Below are positions 24,763 to 34,700 of a stretch of DNA of 64,000 nt, in pieces. The notes under the pieces were generated by a model. The model saw only the letters and a list, made by a program, of their open reading frames with translations, searched no databases and was not told the origin of the DNA. Numbering within the stretch: the first letter of the stretch is position 1; every line of letters begins with the position of its first letter. Source of the DNA: Prolixibacteraceae bacterium (GTDB taxonomy: Bacteria > Bacteroidota > Bacteroidia > Bacteroidales > Prolixibacteraceae); assembly GCA_028683385.1 (NCBI GenBank), contig JAQUIJ010000005.1:186001-250000 (forward strand). Direction: 5' to 3'. Both the position numbers and the translations under genes were made by a program.

Positions 24763-24784
24763 GAAAAGAGTCATTACTCATTGG
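24763..24784. repeat. GTCATT-family repeat, single arm
   Basis: AGAGTCATTACTCATTGG follows the cdaA stop and matches one arm of the palindrome at 18249-18300 (GTCATTAGTCATTGG) with one change. No second arm is seen. Confidence 0.5.
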
Positions 24785-24832
24785 AAAGTGGAAATCAAAG
24801 TTGTCTTGTTGTGTTAACACTCCGATTAGTTT

Positions 24833-25999
24833 TCAGATTGTTGCTTTCAGGAATTCAGGGAAATTACTCCAGTTTCTAATCTGTGTATCTGAGATTGAAG
24901 TATTTTGATCGCCGGTATAAATTACCATTTTGCGAATGGATTGATCTCCCTGAGGAAATTTCTTAAGATTCTTCAGATAATCCTTGTTAAAGGTTTGGCC
25001 ACCTTTAATTTCAATAGCCAGTATTTCATTGTTTTCCTTTTCAACAATACAATCTATTTCAATACCATTACTTTCGCGCCAGTAATATACTGCCGGTCGT
25101 TTCCCCAGATGATTTTGATATTTAATAATTTCGCTAATCACTAGATTTTCGAATAAAGCACCATACGAATAATGTGTACTAACCATTTCCTGATTTGTCA
25201 GTCGAAGTAAGGAACAGGCAATTCCCGTGTCGTAAAAATAAAGTTTGGGCGATTTGATCAATCGTTTGTTAAAATTCCGGTGATAAGGCTGTAGTTGGTA
25301 AATAATAAAACTGGATTCAAGTAACGACAGCCAGGCTTTTGCTGTATTAACTGCAATACCAGCATCATTTGCCAGCGATGTCAGGTTTAATACCTGTCCG
25401 ATGCGCCCTGCACATAAGCCTAAAAATCTCGAAAAAGAATTCAGATTTTCAACTGCTTTTAATGATCTGACATCTCTTTCAATGTAGGTCTGCAAATAAG
25501 AAGGATAAAAGTCGTTGGCTGCGATTTGATAATCGTAAAGTCTGGGGTAAAAACCATTTAAAATAGTTTGACAGATGCTTTGATCTCTAATTATCTCTAA
25601 TTCAGTTGTGTCAAACGGAAGTAAGTGAGTGATTTTCACCCGGCCAGCTAATGATTGAGAGATTTGTTCGTTTAGTAAAAAACTTTGTGAGCCTGATAAA
25701 ATGTATTGTCCTGGAATATTTCGTTCGTCAGAGATGACCTGTATATAACTAAAAAGTTCAGGAACATTTTGCGCTTCGTCAAAAATAACCCTGGGGCCGG
25801 CAGAAATAAGGAATCCCATCGGATCGCTTAAGATCATTTCCCTCAGATCAATTCGTTCAAGATTGAAATATTGATAATCAGGAAACACATCTTTTAATAA
25901 AGTTGTTTTTCCTGATTGTCGAGGTCCGGTCAACGAAATGACTGGAAATAGTTTTAGCATATTTTGCAAATGCACCGAAAGGCTTCGCTTAATTATCAT
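24833..25999 (-). CDS. AAA-family ATPase with DUF4143 domain
   Basis: 388 residues. The N-terminal ATPase has Walker A GPRQSGKTT (25-33) and Walker B VIFDEAQNVPEL (D74, E75), with a sensor-like YILSGSQSFLLNE. The C-terminal DUF4143 portion ends in a nuclease-like core: YWRESNGIEIDCIVEKENNEILAIEIKGG has the E-D-ExK spacing of a PD-(D/E)XK fold. These proteins are very common and paralogous in Bacteroidota, and their role is not settled. It is a single gene with no antitoxin or partner, flanked by convergent cdaA. The gene reads slightly more AT-rich than its neighbours, which could reflect transfer (visual impression only). Confidence 0.88.
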   Translation of the reverse strand: MIIKRSLSVHLQNMLKLFPVISLTGPRQSGKTTLLKDVFPDYQYFNLERIDLREMILSDPMGFLISAGPRVIFDEAQNVPELFSYIQVISDERNIPGQYILSGSQSFLLNEQISQSLAGRVKITHLLPFDTTELEIIRDQSICQTILNGFYPRLYDYQIAANDFYPSYLQTYIERDVRSLKAVENLNSFSRFLGLCAGRIGQVLNLTSLANDAGIAVNTAKAWLSLLESSFIIYQLQPYHRNFNKRLIKSPKLYFYDTGIACSLLRLTNQEMVSTHYSYGALFENLVISEIIKYQNHLGKRPAVYYWRESNGIEIDCIVEKENNEILAIEIKGGQTFNKDYLKNLKKFPQGDQSIRKMVIYTGDQNTSISDTQIRNWSNFPEFLKATI

Positions 26000-26161
26000 T
26001 TTATGTATATATGCAATTCAATTGCAAATATACATATCTTTTTTGAAGTAATTACGCTTTTTTTAAGTTCATTCTTAGTTTAAATATTTCATAATCTAGC
26101 TGTTAAAAGGAAATCTATATTCCAACACTGCAATAACGAAATTCATCACTCTTTAATTTCC

Positions 26162-26169
26162 TACCTTTG
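26162..26169 (+). promoter_or_regulatory. Bacteroidota -7 element for the nitronate monooxygenase gene
   Basis: TACCTTTG is a full TAnnTTTG match 30 bases before the ATG at 26200. It overlaps a TTG that could otherwise start the same frame at 26167, so the ATG is preferred. Confidence 0.6.
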
Positions 26170-26199
26170 CACCGAATTTCAGAATTTATATTTTTTGAT

Positions 26200-27153
26200 A
26201 TGGGAAACCGGATTTGTAAACTCTTCGGGATAAAATATCCAATCATTTCGGGAGGAATGGTGTGGTGCAGTGGCTGGCGATTGGCTTCAGCGGTTAGTAA
26301 CAATGGCGGCTTGGGTTTGATTGGCGCGGGATCTATGCATCCCGAAGTGCTTCGCGAACACATTCAGAAAACAAAACTTGCTACAACTAAACCTTTTGGG
26401 GTAAATGTGCCGTTGTTTTATCCTGAACTGGATACCATCATGAACATTATCGTTGAGGAAAAGGTTCCTATCGTTTTTACTTCGGCAGGTAGCCCGAAAA
26501 AATATACATCGTGGTTGAAGGAGCACGGAATTCTGGTTGCTCATGTAATAGCCAGTTCGGCTTTTGCATTGAAATGTGAAGAAGCCGGGGTGGACGCAAT
26601 TGTTGCTGAAGGTTTTGAAGCTGGCGGCCACAACGGGAAAGAGGAAACCACTACCATGACATTGATCCCGGCTGTTCGGCGGGTTACTTCGCTGCCACTA
26701 TTGGCTGCCGGAGGTATTGGAAGTGGTGAAGCTATTTTGGCTGCCATAGCGCTGGGTGCCGATGGTGTTCAAATCGGTTCACGGTTTGCCATTTCAGAAG
26801 AATCGTCAGCTCATCCTGATTTCAAAAGGTTGGTTACCGGGTTGACGGAAGGAGATACCAAATTGGCGCTGAAAAAGATTGGCGCGGTTCGCTTGATTAA
26901 AAATGAATTCTTTCAGGAAGTAAACAAACTCGAACTGGAAGGTGCAACTCCTGATGCTTTGCGAATTTTGTTGGGTCGTGGTCGAGCTAAAAAGGGAATG
27001 TTTGAAGGTGATCTGGTTCTGGGTGAATTGGAAATTGGGCAGGTGGCTTCAATTATCAACGAAATATTACCGGTTGAAACGATCATGAATAACCTGATTC
27101 AGGAATACCGGCAAGCCAAAGAACGCTTGAATAGCGATCTGTTTGAATTTTAA
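26200..27153 (+). CDS. Nitronate monooxygenase/FabK-like flavoprotein
   Basis: 317 residues from the ATG at 26200 (MGNRICKLFGIKYPIISGGM). It is a TIM-barrel FMN enzyme of the 2-nitropropane dioxygenase family. Seen motifs: the N-terminal GGMVWCSGWRLASAVSNNGGLGLIG, VVAEGFEAGGHNG-type FMN-loop sequence (AEGFEAGGHNG) with the His common in class members, and phosphate-binding LLAAGGIGSGEAILAAIALGADGVQIGSRF. It could oxidise alkyl nitronates or, as in FabK, reduce enoyl-ACP; the sequence alone does not decide. It is followed by an M16 peptidase gene after 73 bp that include a GC-rich repeat, so co-transcription is possible but uncertain. Confidence 0.82.
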   Translation: MGNRICKLFGIKYPIISGGMVWCSGWRLASAVSNNGGLGLIGAGSMHPEVLREHIQKTKLATTKPFGVNVPLFYPELDTIMNIIVEEKVPIVFTSAGSPKKYTSWLKEHGILVAHVIASSAFALKCEEAGVDAIVAEGFEAGGHNGKEETTTMTLIPAVRRVTSLPLLAAGGIGSGEAILAAIALGADGVQIGSRFAISEESSAHPDFKRLVTGLTEGDTKLALKKIGAVRLIKNEFFQEVNKLELEGATPDALRILLGRGRAKKGMFEGDLVLGELEIGQVASIINEILPVETIMNNLIQEYRQAKERLNSDLFEF

Positions 27154-27169
27154 TAAAAGAAAAATGTTG

Positions 27170-27223
27170 CGAGTTACGGGTTCCGAGTTTCGGAGCAACC
27201 CGCAACCCGCAACCCATAACTCG
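27170..27223. repeat. GC-rich intergenic palindrome (CGAGTTACGGGTT type) before the M16 gene
   Basis: The arms 27170-27182 and 27211-27223 pair at 12 of 13 bases. The centre holds a run of CGCAACC repeats. Related ACTCGCAACCCG sequence is present at 13525-13610. The right arm ends 3 bases before the M16 start codon, so an RNA hairpin here could block or stage translation. Confidence 0.6.
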
Positions 27224-27226
27224 ACT

Positions 27227-28465
27227 ATGATACATTTTGAACGTACTAAATTAGCAAACGGACTCACCGTGATTGTCCATCAGGATAAAACAACTCCGAT
27301 GGTTGCTGTAGATGTTTGCTACAATGTGGGCTCGCGCGACGAGCATCCCGATCGCACCGGGTTTGCCCATCTTTTTGAGCACCTGATGTTTGGTGGTTCG
27401 AAGCATATCCCGTTGTTCGATGAACCTTTGCAAAAGGCGGGTGGCGATAACAATGCATATACCTCGAACGACCTTACCAATTATTACCTGACTTTACCCA
27501 AAAACAATATCGAGACCGGTTTCTGGCTCGAATCTGACCGTATGCTCGAACTGGCTTTTTCGAAAACCAGCCTCGATGTACAGCGAAACGTTGTTATCGA
27601 AGAGTTCAAGCAACGCCAGCTCAATCAACCTTATGGCGATGTGTGGCCGCTACTCCGCCAATTGGCTTACAAGGTTCATCCCTACCAATGGCCTACGATC
27701 GGACGCGAAATCAGCCACATCGAAAAAGCCACCATGCAACAGGTCAAAGATTTTTTCTTTGCCCATTATGCACCCGACAACGCTGTGCTGGTGGTCACCG
27801 GCGATGTCGATTTTGAGAAGGTAGTGAAATTAGCCGATCGCTGGTTTGGCCCGATTCCAAACCGTAATGTGAAACCGCGAAACATTCCGCAGGAACCTAT
27901 GCAGACTGAAATACGGGAACAGACAGTTGTTCGTGGTGTGCCAAACGATGCGATTTACATGGCCTACCACATGGCTGACCGGCTCGATCCGATGTATTAT
28001 GCCACGGATATGGTTTCCGATGTGCTTTCAAATGGAAATTCGTCGCGCATGTACCTGAACCTGGTTCAGAAAGAAAAACTTTTTACTGAGCTTGATGCTT
28101 ACCTTTCAGGCGATTATGAGCCGGGCTTGTTTGTTGTTTCAGGAAAACCAAGCAATGGTGTTTCATTAGAGACTGCCCGCAAGGCCATTGAACACGAACT
28201 CGACCGAATGAAACAAGACCGGGTGCCTGACTATGAACTCGAAAAAGTAAAAAATAAGGTAGAAGCCAACATTGTTTACGGTGAAATGAATTACCTGACT
28301 AAGGCAATGAATCTGGCCACCAATGAAATTCTGGACGATGCAAGCCTCATTAATTCGCAAGTTGAAAGTTATCGTGCGGTTACTTCAGAGCAAATACAGG
28401 AGGTTTCGCAACAAATTTTTAGACCCGAAAACTGCTCTGTGCTTAATTATATTGCTAAAAAATAG
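27227..28465 (+). CDS. M16-family zinc peptidase, catalytic subunit
   Basis: 412 residues from the ATG at 27227 (MIHFERTKLANGLTVIVHQD). The open frame extends to 27143 but that part is repeat DNA and would overlap the previous gene. The inverted zinc motif HLFEH is at 48-52, with the downstream acidic cluster NVVIEEFKQRQ supplying the third ligand. The rest follows the M16B (processing-peptidase-like) pattern. It lacks an obvious signal peptide, so it is likely cytosolic or weakly exported. The next gene, 3 bp away, is an M16 protein without the zinc motif; such active/inactive pairs form heterodimers in which the second subunit binds the substrate. Confidence 0.92.
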   Translation: MIHFERTKLANGLTVIVHQDKTTPMVAVDVCYNVGSRDEHPDRTGFAHLFEHLMFGGSKHIPLFDEPLQKAGGDNNAYTSNDLTNYYLTLPKNNIETGFWLESDRMLELAFSKTSLDVQRNVVIEEFKQRQLNQPYGDVWPLLRQLAYKVHPYQWPTIGREISHIEKATMQQVKDFFFAHYAPDNAVLVVTGDVDFEKVVKLADRWFGPIPNRNVKPRNIPQEPMQTEIREQTVVRGVPNDAIYMAYHMADRLDPMYYATDMVSDVLSNGNSSRMYLNLVQKEKLFTELDAYLSGDYEPGLFVVSGKPSNGVSLETARKAIEHELDRMKQDRVPDYELEKVKNKVEANIVYGEMNYLTKAMNLATNEILDDASLINSQVESYRAVTSEQIQEVSQQIFRPENCSVLNYIAKK

Positions 28466-28468
28466 AAC

Positions 28469-29755
28469 ATGCTAAATCGTACGATACAACCCACAGTTAA
28501 CCCGATTGAACACATCGACATGGTGAAGGCCGAAAAGCGGGTACTTTCAAACGGTATTCCGGTACATTTCGTCAATGCCGGAACTCAGGATGTGGTAAAA
28601 ATTGATTTTGTTTTTGAAGCCGGAACATGGTTTCAACCCGGAAATCTGGTAGCAAGTCTTTGTAATTCGATGCTTGAAGAGGGAAGTGAAAATTACACTG
28701 CGGCCGAAATTGCCGAAAAAGTTGATTTCTACGGAGCTTACATTCAGTTGACAGTTGACCAGAATCAGGGATTCGTCAGCGTGGTTAGTCTGGGAAAATA
28801 CTTGCCTGCGATATTGGAAGTGACTGAAGATCTGATTAAACGATCAGTTTTTCCGGAATATGAACTTCAGGTGCTGATTGACAAAAACAAGCAGAAATGG
28901 TTACTCGAAAATGAGAAAGTTCGTACCCTTTGCCAGAAAAAATTTACACAAGTGATGTTTGGCGATGCCCATCCGTACGCTATCAATAACAAACTTGAAG
29001 ATTTCGATTTGATCAAACGTGATGATCTGATGCAGTTTTACCGCTCGTTTTACCACTCAGGAAACTGCCACATCATTGCCGCCGGAATGATTGATGATAA
29101 AGTACTTGAGCTTTTGGATAAGTATTTTGGAGGTAACGATTGGTCGCAAAATCAAGCAGCATTAACCGAATATCGCATTTGCACTGATCCGGTCAAAAGG
29201 CATCATGTCGAAAAGGTGGGTGGCATCCAATCGGCCATTCGCGTTGGGAAGTTCTGGGTTCCGAAAACACATCCCGATTATCACGCGTTATCCATTCTGG
29301 TAACCATTTTGGGCGGATATTTTGGTTCGCGACTGATGACTAATATTCGCGAAGAAAAAGGTTATACTTACGGAATAGGCAGTTTTGTTTTGACGCTGAA
29401 ACAGGCTAGTTATCTGGTTATTTCAACCGAGGTGGGCAACGAATATGTTGAGCCAACACTTGCTGAAATTGCAGTAGAGATGCGCCGACTGCAGACCGAA
29501 CCGATAACTGAAAACGAATTGGAGACTGTAAAAAGCTATTTGCTGGGCGAGTTTTTGCGCGATTTCGATGGGCCGTTTGCTTTGGCCGGAAGCTTTAAGG
29601 CGATCAACGATTTTGATTTGGATTATACATTTTACGACGATGCTTTGAAGGTGCTTCGCAACATAACTTCGGATGAATTAATGGCTTTGGCGAAACAGTA
29701 TCTGAACCCTGAAGATTTTTATACGGTTGTAGCTGGAAGCACAAATCCTAATTAG
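28469..29755 (+). CDS. M16-family peptidase, non-catalytic partner subunit
   Basis: 428 residues, 3 bp after the catalytic M16 gene and clearly in the same operon. The fold is the same, but where the zinc motif should be the sequence reads ASLCNSMLEEGSENYT, so no HxxEH is present. The substrate-binding Arg/Tyr pair common to the C-terminal half is kept in LMTNIREEKGYTYGIGSFV, which the catalytic partner has in degenerate form. This division of labour is known from mitochondrial processing peptidase and bacterial M16B heterodimers. The substrate is unknown. Confidence 0.9.
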   Translation: MLNRTIQPTVNPIEHIDMVKAEKRVLSNGIPVHFVNAGTQDVVKIDFVFEAGTWFQPGNLVASLCNSMLEEGSENYTAAEIAEKVDFYGAYIQLTVDQNQGFVSVVSLGKYLPAILEVTEDLIKRSVFPEYELQVLIDKNKQKWLLENEKVRTLCQKKFTQVMFGDAHPYAINNKLEDFDLIKRDDLMQFYRSFYHSGNCHIIAAGMIDDKVLELLDKYFGGNDWSQNQAALTEYRICTDPVKRHHVEKVGGIQSAIRVGKFWVPKTHPDYHALSILVTILGGYFGSRLMTNIREEKGYTYGIGSFVLTLKQASYLVISTEVGNEYVEPTLAEIAVEMRRLQTEPITENELETVKSYLLGEFLRDFDGPFALAGSFKAINDFDLDYTFYDDALKVLRNITSDELMALAKQYLNPEDFYTVVAGSTNPN

Positions 29756-29786
29756 GTTTGCTTTCATTCAGCATCGGATCAATTTC

Positions 29787-31301
29787 TTATTCGAATGGAA
29801 TGGAGAAGTAAAATGTTGAACCTTTTCCTTTTTGCGAATCAACCCATATTTTTCCACCAAGAAGTTCGACAAATCCTTTGGCAATCGAAAGTCCAATTCC
29901 GGTACCTTCGTATTTGCGGGTACTCGCAAAATCTTCCTGTTCGAAGTTGCCAAATATGCGATTCTTATATTCTTCAGAAATGCCAATGCCTGAATCTTTC
30001 ACGAAGAAATGATACTCTTGGTTATGCTTTTCGCAACCAATGGCTATTGTTCCGTTAGAAGTGAATTTCACCGCATTATCGATTAACTGATAGAATATTT
30101 TAGTTAGGAGTTCTTCGTCAGTTAGTATCCTCAGCTTTGTATCCTCAGGCATGGAAAAGGTAATCCTTTTTTGCTGGCAGGAGGTTTTGAATTTCTTGTG
30201 AATATGGCTAATCAGCTCAAACAAAACAACTTCAGTTTTTGCTGCTTTCTGATTTCCTGAAGCCAACAGTGAAACATCCATAATATTGGTAACTGTATTG
30301 ATCAGGCGATCGCAACTCTCGTTAAGCATTCCGTAGTGACCTTCTTTTTCAAATTCTGAAAAGGTAGGATCGGTTATAATCTGACTAAAACCCAGGATTC
30401 CGTTTAATGGAGTTCTTATTTCGTGCGAAATATTATTCATAAAAGCGGTTTTAAGTCTATCGCTTGCCTCTGCTCTTTCTTTGGCTTTTATCAATTCCTG
30501 TTCGGCTCGTTTTCGTTCGGTAATGTTTTTGTCGATTCCCCGATACCCCTTTAGTTGGCCGTCCTGGTCAATAATGGGTAATCCATTGGTAAGCAAACAT
30601 ACGGGCTCTCCATTTTTCCCAATATTCCAGTTTTCAAGATCTTTTATGGGTAGCTTATTGGCTACGATCTCTGAAAATAGGATTGACACTCGATTGGCTT
30701 CTTCGGCTGGCATAAAGTCGAAAGGTGTTTTCCCAATAATCTCGTTAGGGGACACGTTAAAAAGATCGATGTCGCGTTGTGAGCTGTAAGTGTATTTGCC
30801 ATTTTCATCAACTTCCCAGACCCAGTCAGCAGTACTGAATAGGATATCACGAAGCCTTTCTTCACTTTTTCGCAGTGCTTCCTGTGCATTCTTGTTTTCA
30901 AGTTTAATTCTGGCTTCATCAAGTGCTCTTTTAATAGCAAATGGTAATCGCTCCATTCTGTCCTTAATAACATAGTCAACAGCTCCGTTCTTCAGGAGTT
31001 CAATGGCTTTCATTTCTCCAATCGAACCCGAAACACAAATGAATGGAACATCCGGACAAAACTCCTGACATAACTCCAGAGCTCCGAACGCATCAAACTG
31101 AGGCAGCATATAATCTGCCAAAATAATATCGAAATTGTTATTCCTGATTAATGATGTAAATTCGAGTTCCGTTTCAGCACGCGAAATATCTATCCGAAAT
31201 CCGGTAAGATCCAGTTGTTCGGTGACTAACTCATAGTCGATATCTGAGTCTTCGAGTGAGAGTACATGAAGCGTTTGCGGTATGTGTATTTCGTCTTCCA
31301 T
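29787..31301 (-). CDS. REC-PAS sensor histidine kinase
   Basis: 504 residues, all cytosolic. An N-terminal receiver domain (about 9-128) has ED at 17-18, the phospho-acceptor D63 in ILADYMLP, and K113 in VIKDRM. A PAS domain follows (about 145-263, ending NITERKRAE). HisKA carries H293 (NNISHEIRTPLNGILGFSQI), and HATPase_c has NAVKFTSNG, DSGIGIS and GTGIGLSIA. A receiver in front of a kinase suggests that it is controlled by phosphate from another kinase. It is the last gene of a three-gene minus-strand operon, 9 bp after the response regulator at 31311-31751, so input from the big PAS kinase is plausible. Confidence 0.9.
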   Translation of the reverse strand: MEDEIHIPQTLHVLSLEDSDIDYELVTEQLDLTGFRIDISRAETELEFTSLIRNNNFDIILADYMLPQFDAFGALELCQEFCPDVPFICVSGSIGEMKAIELLKNGAVDYVIKDRMERLPFAIKRALDEARIKLENKNAQEALRKSEERLRDILFSTADWVWEVDENGKYTYSSQRDIDLFNVSPNEIIGKTPFDFMPAEEANRVSILFSEIVANKLPIKDLENWNIGKNGEPVCLLTNGLPIIDQDGQLKGYRGIDKNITERKRAEQELIKAKERAEASDRLKTAFMNNISHEIRTPLNGILGFSQIITDPTFSEFEKEGHYGMLNESCDRLINTVTNIMDVSLLASGNQKAAKTEVVLFELISHIHKKFKTSCQQKRITFSMPEDTKLRILTDEELLTKIFYQLIDNAVKFTSNGTIAIGCEKHNQEYHFFVKDSGIGISEEYKNRIFGNFEQEDFASTRKYEGTGIGLSIAKGFVELLGGKIWVDSQKGKGSTFYFSIPFE

Positions 31302-31310
31302 AGTTTATTA

Positions 31311-31751
31311 TTACTCTTCATTTGGAAGCTCGTTAATTACCGCCCAGAATATGCCTAATCGTTGCGCTGCATCAAAAAAATCTCTAAAATTTACCGGCTT
31401 AACCACGTAGGCATTCACTCCAAGGTCATAGCATTTTCTTAAATCAGGTTCTTCACGCGAGGAGGTAAGCATGACTACCGGGATTAATTTTAGTTTCGAA
31501 TTGGCTTTTACAGCCTGTAGAACTTCGATACCATCCATTCTGGGCATTTTTATGTCCAGAAGTATGACTGCCGGATTCTCGGGCTTACGGTTCGAGAATT
31601 CTCCTTCGCAAAGAAGGTATTCCATGGCTTCCACTCCATCATGAGCAACAACCACACGATTAGCAAGATTGCTTTCGGTCAGCGCTTCCAGAGTTAATTC
31701 AATATCGGGCAGGTTGTCCTCAACTAAAAGTATTTTTTTCAATTCAATCAT
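31311..31751 (-). CDS. Single-domain response regulator (Rcp1-like)
   Basis: 146 residues, one receiver domain and no output domain. The acidic pair is in LLVEDN, the phospho-acceptor is D66 (ILLDIKMPRMDG), the switch Thr is T96 (VVMLTSS) and the Lys is K118 (YVVKPVNF). The insertion between the acidic pocket and the phospho-Asp (LLCEGEFSNRKPENP) is typical of the Rcp1 group found beside phytochrome-like and multi-PAS kinases. Its start codon overlaps the stop of the 1634-residue kinase (shared ATGA), so translation is coupled and the pair is almost certainly cognate. The next gene is a REC-PAS kinase. Confidence 0.93.
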   Translation of the reverse strand: MIELKKILLVEDNLPDIELTLEALTESNLANRVVVAHDGVEAMEYLLCEGEFSNRKPENPAVILLDIKMPRMDGIEVLQAVKANSKLKLIPVVMLTSSREEPDLRKCYDLGVNAYVVKPVNFRDFFDAAQRLGIFWAVINELPNEE

Positions 31752-34700
31752 TGAAAGTTCTCCTTGATTTTAGGTATGGTAAAATAAAATGTTGCGCCCT
31801 GATTCACTTCAGATTCGGCCCAGGTGCGCCCTCCATGTTTATTAATAATCCGCTGTACATTAGCAAGTCCAATGCCGGTTCCTTCGAATTGTTGTTTAGA
31901 ATGCAGCCGTTGAAATACTCCAAACAGTTTGTTAACATAGCGCATGTCGAACCCGGCGCCATTGTCACGAATATAAAAAATAAATTCCGTTTTTTCTTCG
32001 GTATATCCAATTACGATTTTCGCATGGTCTTTTTCTCTGGTAAATTTTACTGCATTGCTAATCAGGTTGACCCAAACCATCCGCAGGAGAGATACATCTC
32101 CAGTTATTATGGGCATTACGGCAACTGACCAATCGATATTGCGCTTTTTGGTATCTTCATCAAAAAATCGAATAACTTCATGAAGAACCATGTTCATATT
32201 GAGATTCGTTTTTTGCATTTCCTGTCTTCCGGTTCTGGAGAATTGAAGTAAATCATCGATAAGATGGCCCATTTGGGTTGAAGCATCATTGATAATAGAC
32301 AGATAATGTTTCCCTTTATCGGGAAGCAGATCGGCATATTTCTCGTTCAGTAAATCAACAAATCCGTTAATGTGTCGCAAAGGGGCACGCAAATCGTGAG
32401 ATACCGAATACGAAAATGCTTCCAATTCCCGATTGGCCTCCTTCAATTGGGCAGTCCGATCTTCAACGCGCTGTTCAAGGGTTTCATTGAGTTTCCGGAT
32501 TTCATCTTCAACTTTTTTACGATCTGTTATGTCAATAAATGTGATCAGTAAATTGGTGTTGATAATTATGCCTGAAACAACAAATGTACGTTCCATTCCA
32601 TCTTTGCAGGTAATTCGGTATTCTTTGGGTAGAATATCGGTATTTGTTTCTGTTGCATATTGCAATGCTGATTCCCAGTTCTTGATCACCCATTTTCTAT
32701 ATGTTCCGGATGGGTATGCCATTAACCACCATTCGTTGACAGTAGGAACTTCCTCAATGGTATATCCGATTACTTCCAGAAAACGGTCATTTCTAAAAAT
32801 GATCTCTCCGGAATTGCTTACATAGGTAACCGGCAGCGGAATACTTTCCAACAAACCTCGGAACTTTTCCTCACTTTCACGAAGAGCATCCTCTGAAAGT
32901 TTTCGCCTGGTGATGTCCTGAAACGAACCTTGTACTTTAACTACTTTCCCATTTTCAACGATGGGATGTCCGATTGTTCTTACCCATTTATGATTCCCTT
33001 TTGCGGTAATAATCTCCAACTCCAGGTCATAAGGTTTGGCTAGCTCTACTGACTCACGAAATGCCTTTTCAATAATGGGTTTCGAATGCTCGGTGTAATA
33101 ATTGATACTTAAAGCTACCGATGCAGGTGTTTTTGGATCGAGATCGTGAATGCGTGCAACTTCTTCAGTCCAGGTTGAAGTGCCTGCAAGCGGGTCAAAA
33201 TCCCATCCACCAACATGAGCAATACGGCCAACTTCCTGCAAAAGTGCTTCATTGTAACGAAGGGCTTGTTCTGTCAGCTTTCTATCTGTAATGTCTCTTG
33301 TTATATTGATGATATGTGTGTCACCTTCAATTTCAATGATTGCAGCAGACATGAGTCCGTCTATTATTCTGCCGTTTTTAGTACAAAATTTTGCCTCGAG
33401 ATTTGATACAAAACCTTTCGATTTTAATCCGTCAATAAGTTTCTTTCGGTCTTCCGGGTTTTTCCATATGTTAATTTCCAGTGATGTTTTTCCTATAACC
33501 TCAACCTCAGTATATTCCATTATTTCCAGAAACCCGCTATTAACAGAAACGTACATGCCATCTTCAAGTCGGTTTATATTTATTGAATCGGGACTTGTTT
33601 TAAAGGCTTTACGATAAATCTCTTCACTTTCACGAAGGGCTCTTTCCACTCTTTTTCGCTCGGTAATATCTTCAATGGTACCTTCGTAATAAGTAACTTC
33701 TCCATTACTGTTGTAAAAGGCTTTCGCATTTTCACTTACATATACATCTCTGCCATCCGCAGTTTTCCACACCGACTCATAGGCAGTCAGACTTCCGGTT
33801 TCTTCTATACGTTTACGAAAATCGTCCCTTAGTGAATTTGTTTCAAAACCTTCTTCCTTGAGGTTTCGTTTTGCCAGGTCATCGAACGAACTGAAGCCTA
33901 AAATCTTTATTAAGGTTGGATTCGCCATCAGTATTTTCCCGTCTGGAGTTGTACGATAAATACCAATCACAGCGCTTTCAAACAGATTGCGGAACCGGGC
34001 TTCGCTTATTCTCAGAGCTTCCTCAACCTGTTTACGGGCATTGATATCCTGAGTAATTACAACAGCACTCAGCCCTTCAACATTTAAGGGCGCTGCGCTA
34101 ATACTAGTCCAGAAAACAGATCCGTCTTTGGATTGTATTCCTGTTTCTACATCCTTTATAACCCTGTTTTCTTCGATAGCGCGAGAACTAGCCAATTCTG
34201 AAGTTGGCATTTCCGATCCATCACTTCTTATATAGGTTCTTAATTTGTGTTTCCCTTCTATTACGTCATTTTGTTTTAGATCAATTATTTTTTCCAAAAC
34301 CGGGTTCATCTGTGCAATGTTACGATCTTTATCAATCAGAGAAATGCCGAAAGGAAGCACGTCGAAAATTGCCTGAAGTTTTTCTTCATTTACTCGCTGC
34401 AATTCCTGATTTATTTTGCGGTCAGTAATATCCTGTATTGAGGTAATAAAATATTTGGGTTTGCCATTGGCATCGCGTTGCAATAAGGTACTTATATCAA
34501 CCCATACAAAATGACCTTTCTTGTGAATATACCTTTTCTCCCATTGTCTGGAAGAGAATTCGCCCGAAATGATTGAATTGATTATTTCCTGGTCTTTTTG
34601 CACATCTTCAGGAAACGTGATTTGCTGCCAACTCATTCTGCTGAGTTCTTCTTCGGAATATCCGGTTATATCTCTGAACGTTTTATTTGTTCTTAGTTTA

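Noticed and set aside
24833-25999. Defence or toxin-antitoxin module around the AAA/DUF4143 gene
   Set aside because: It stands alone with no partner gene, and such ATPases are very common paralogues in this phylum.
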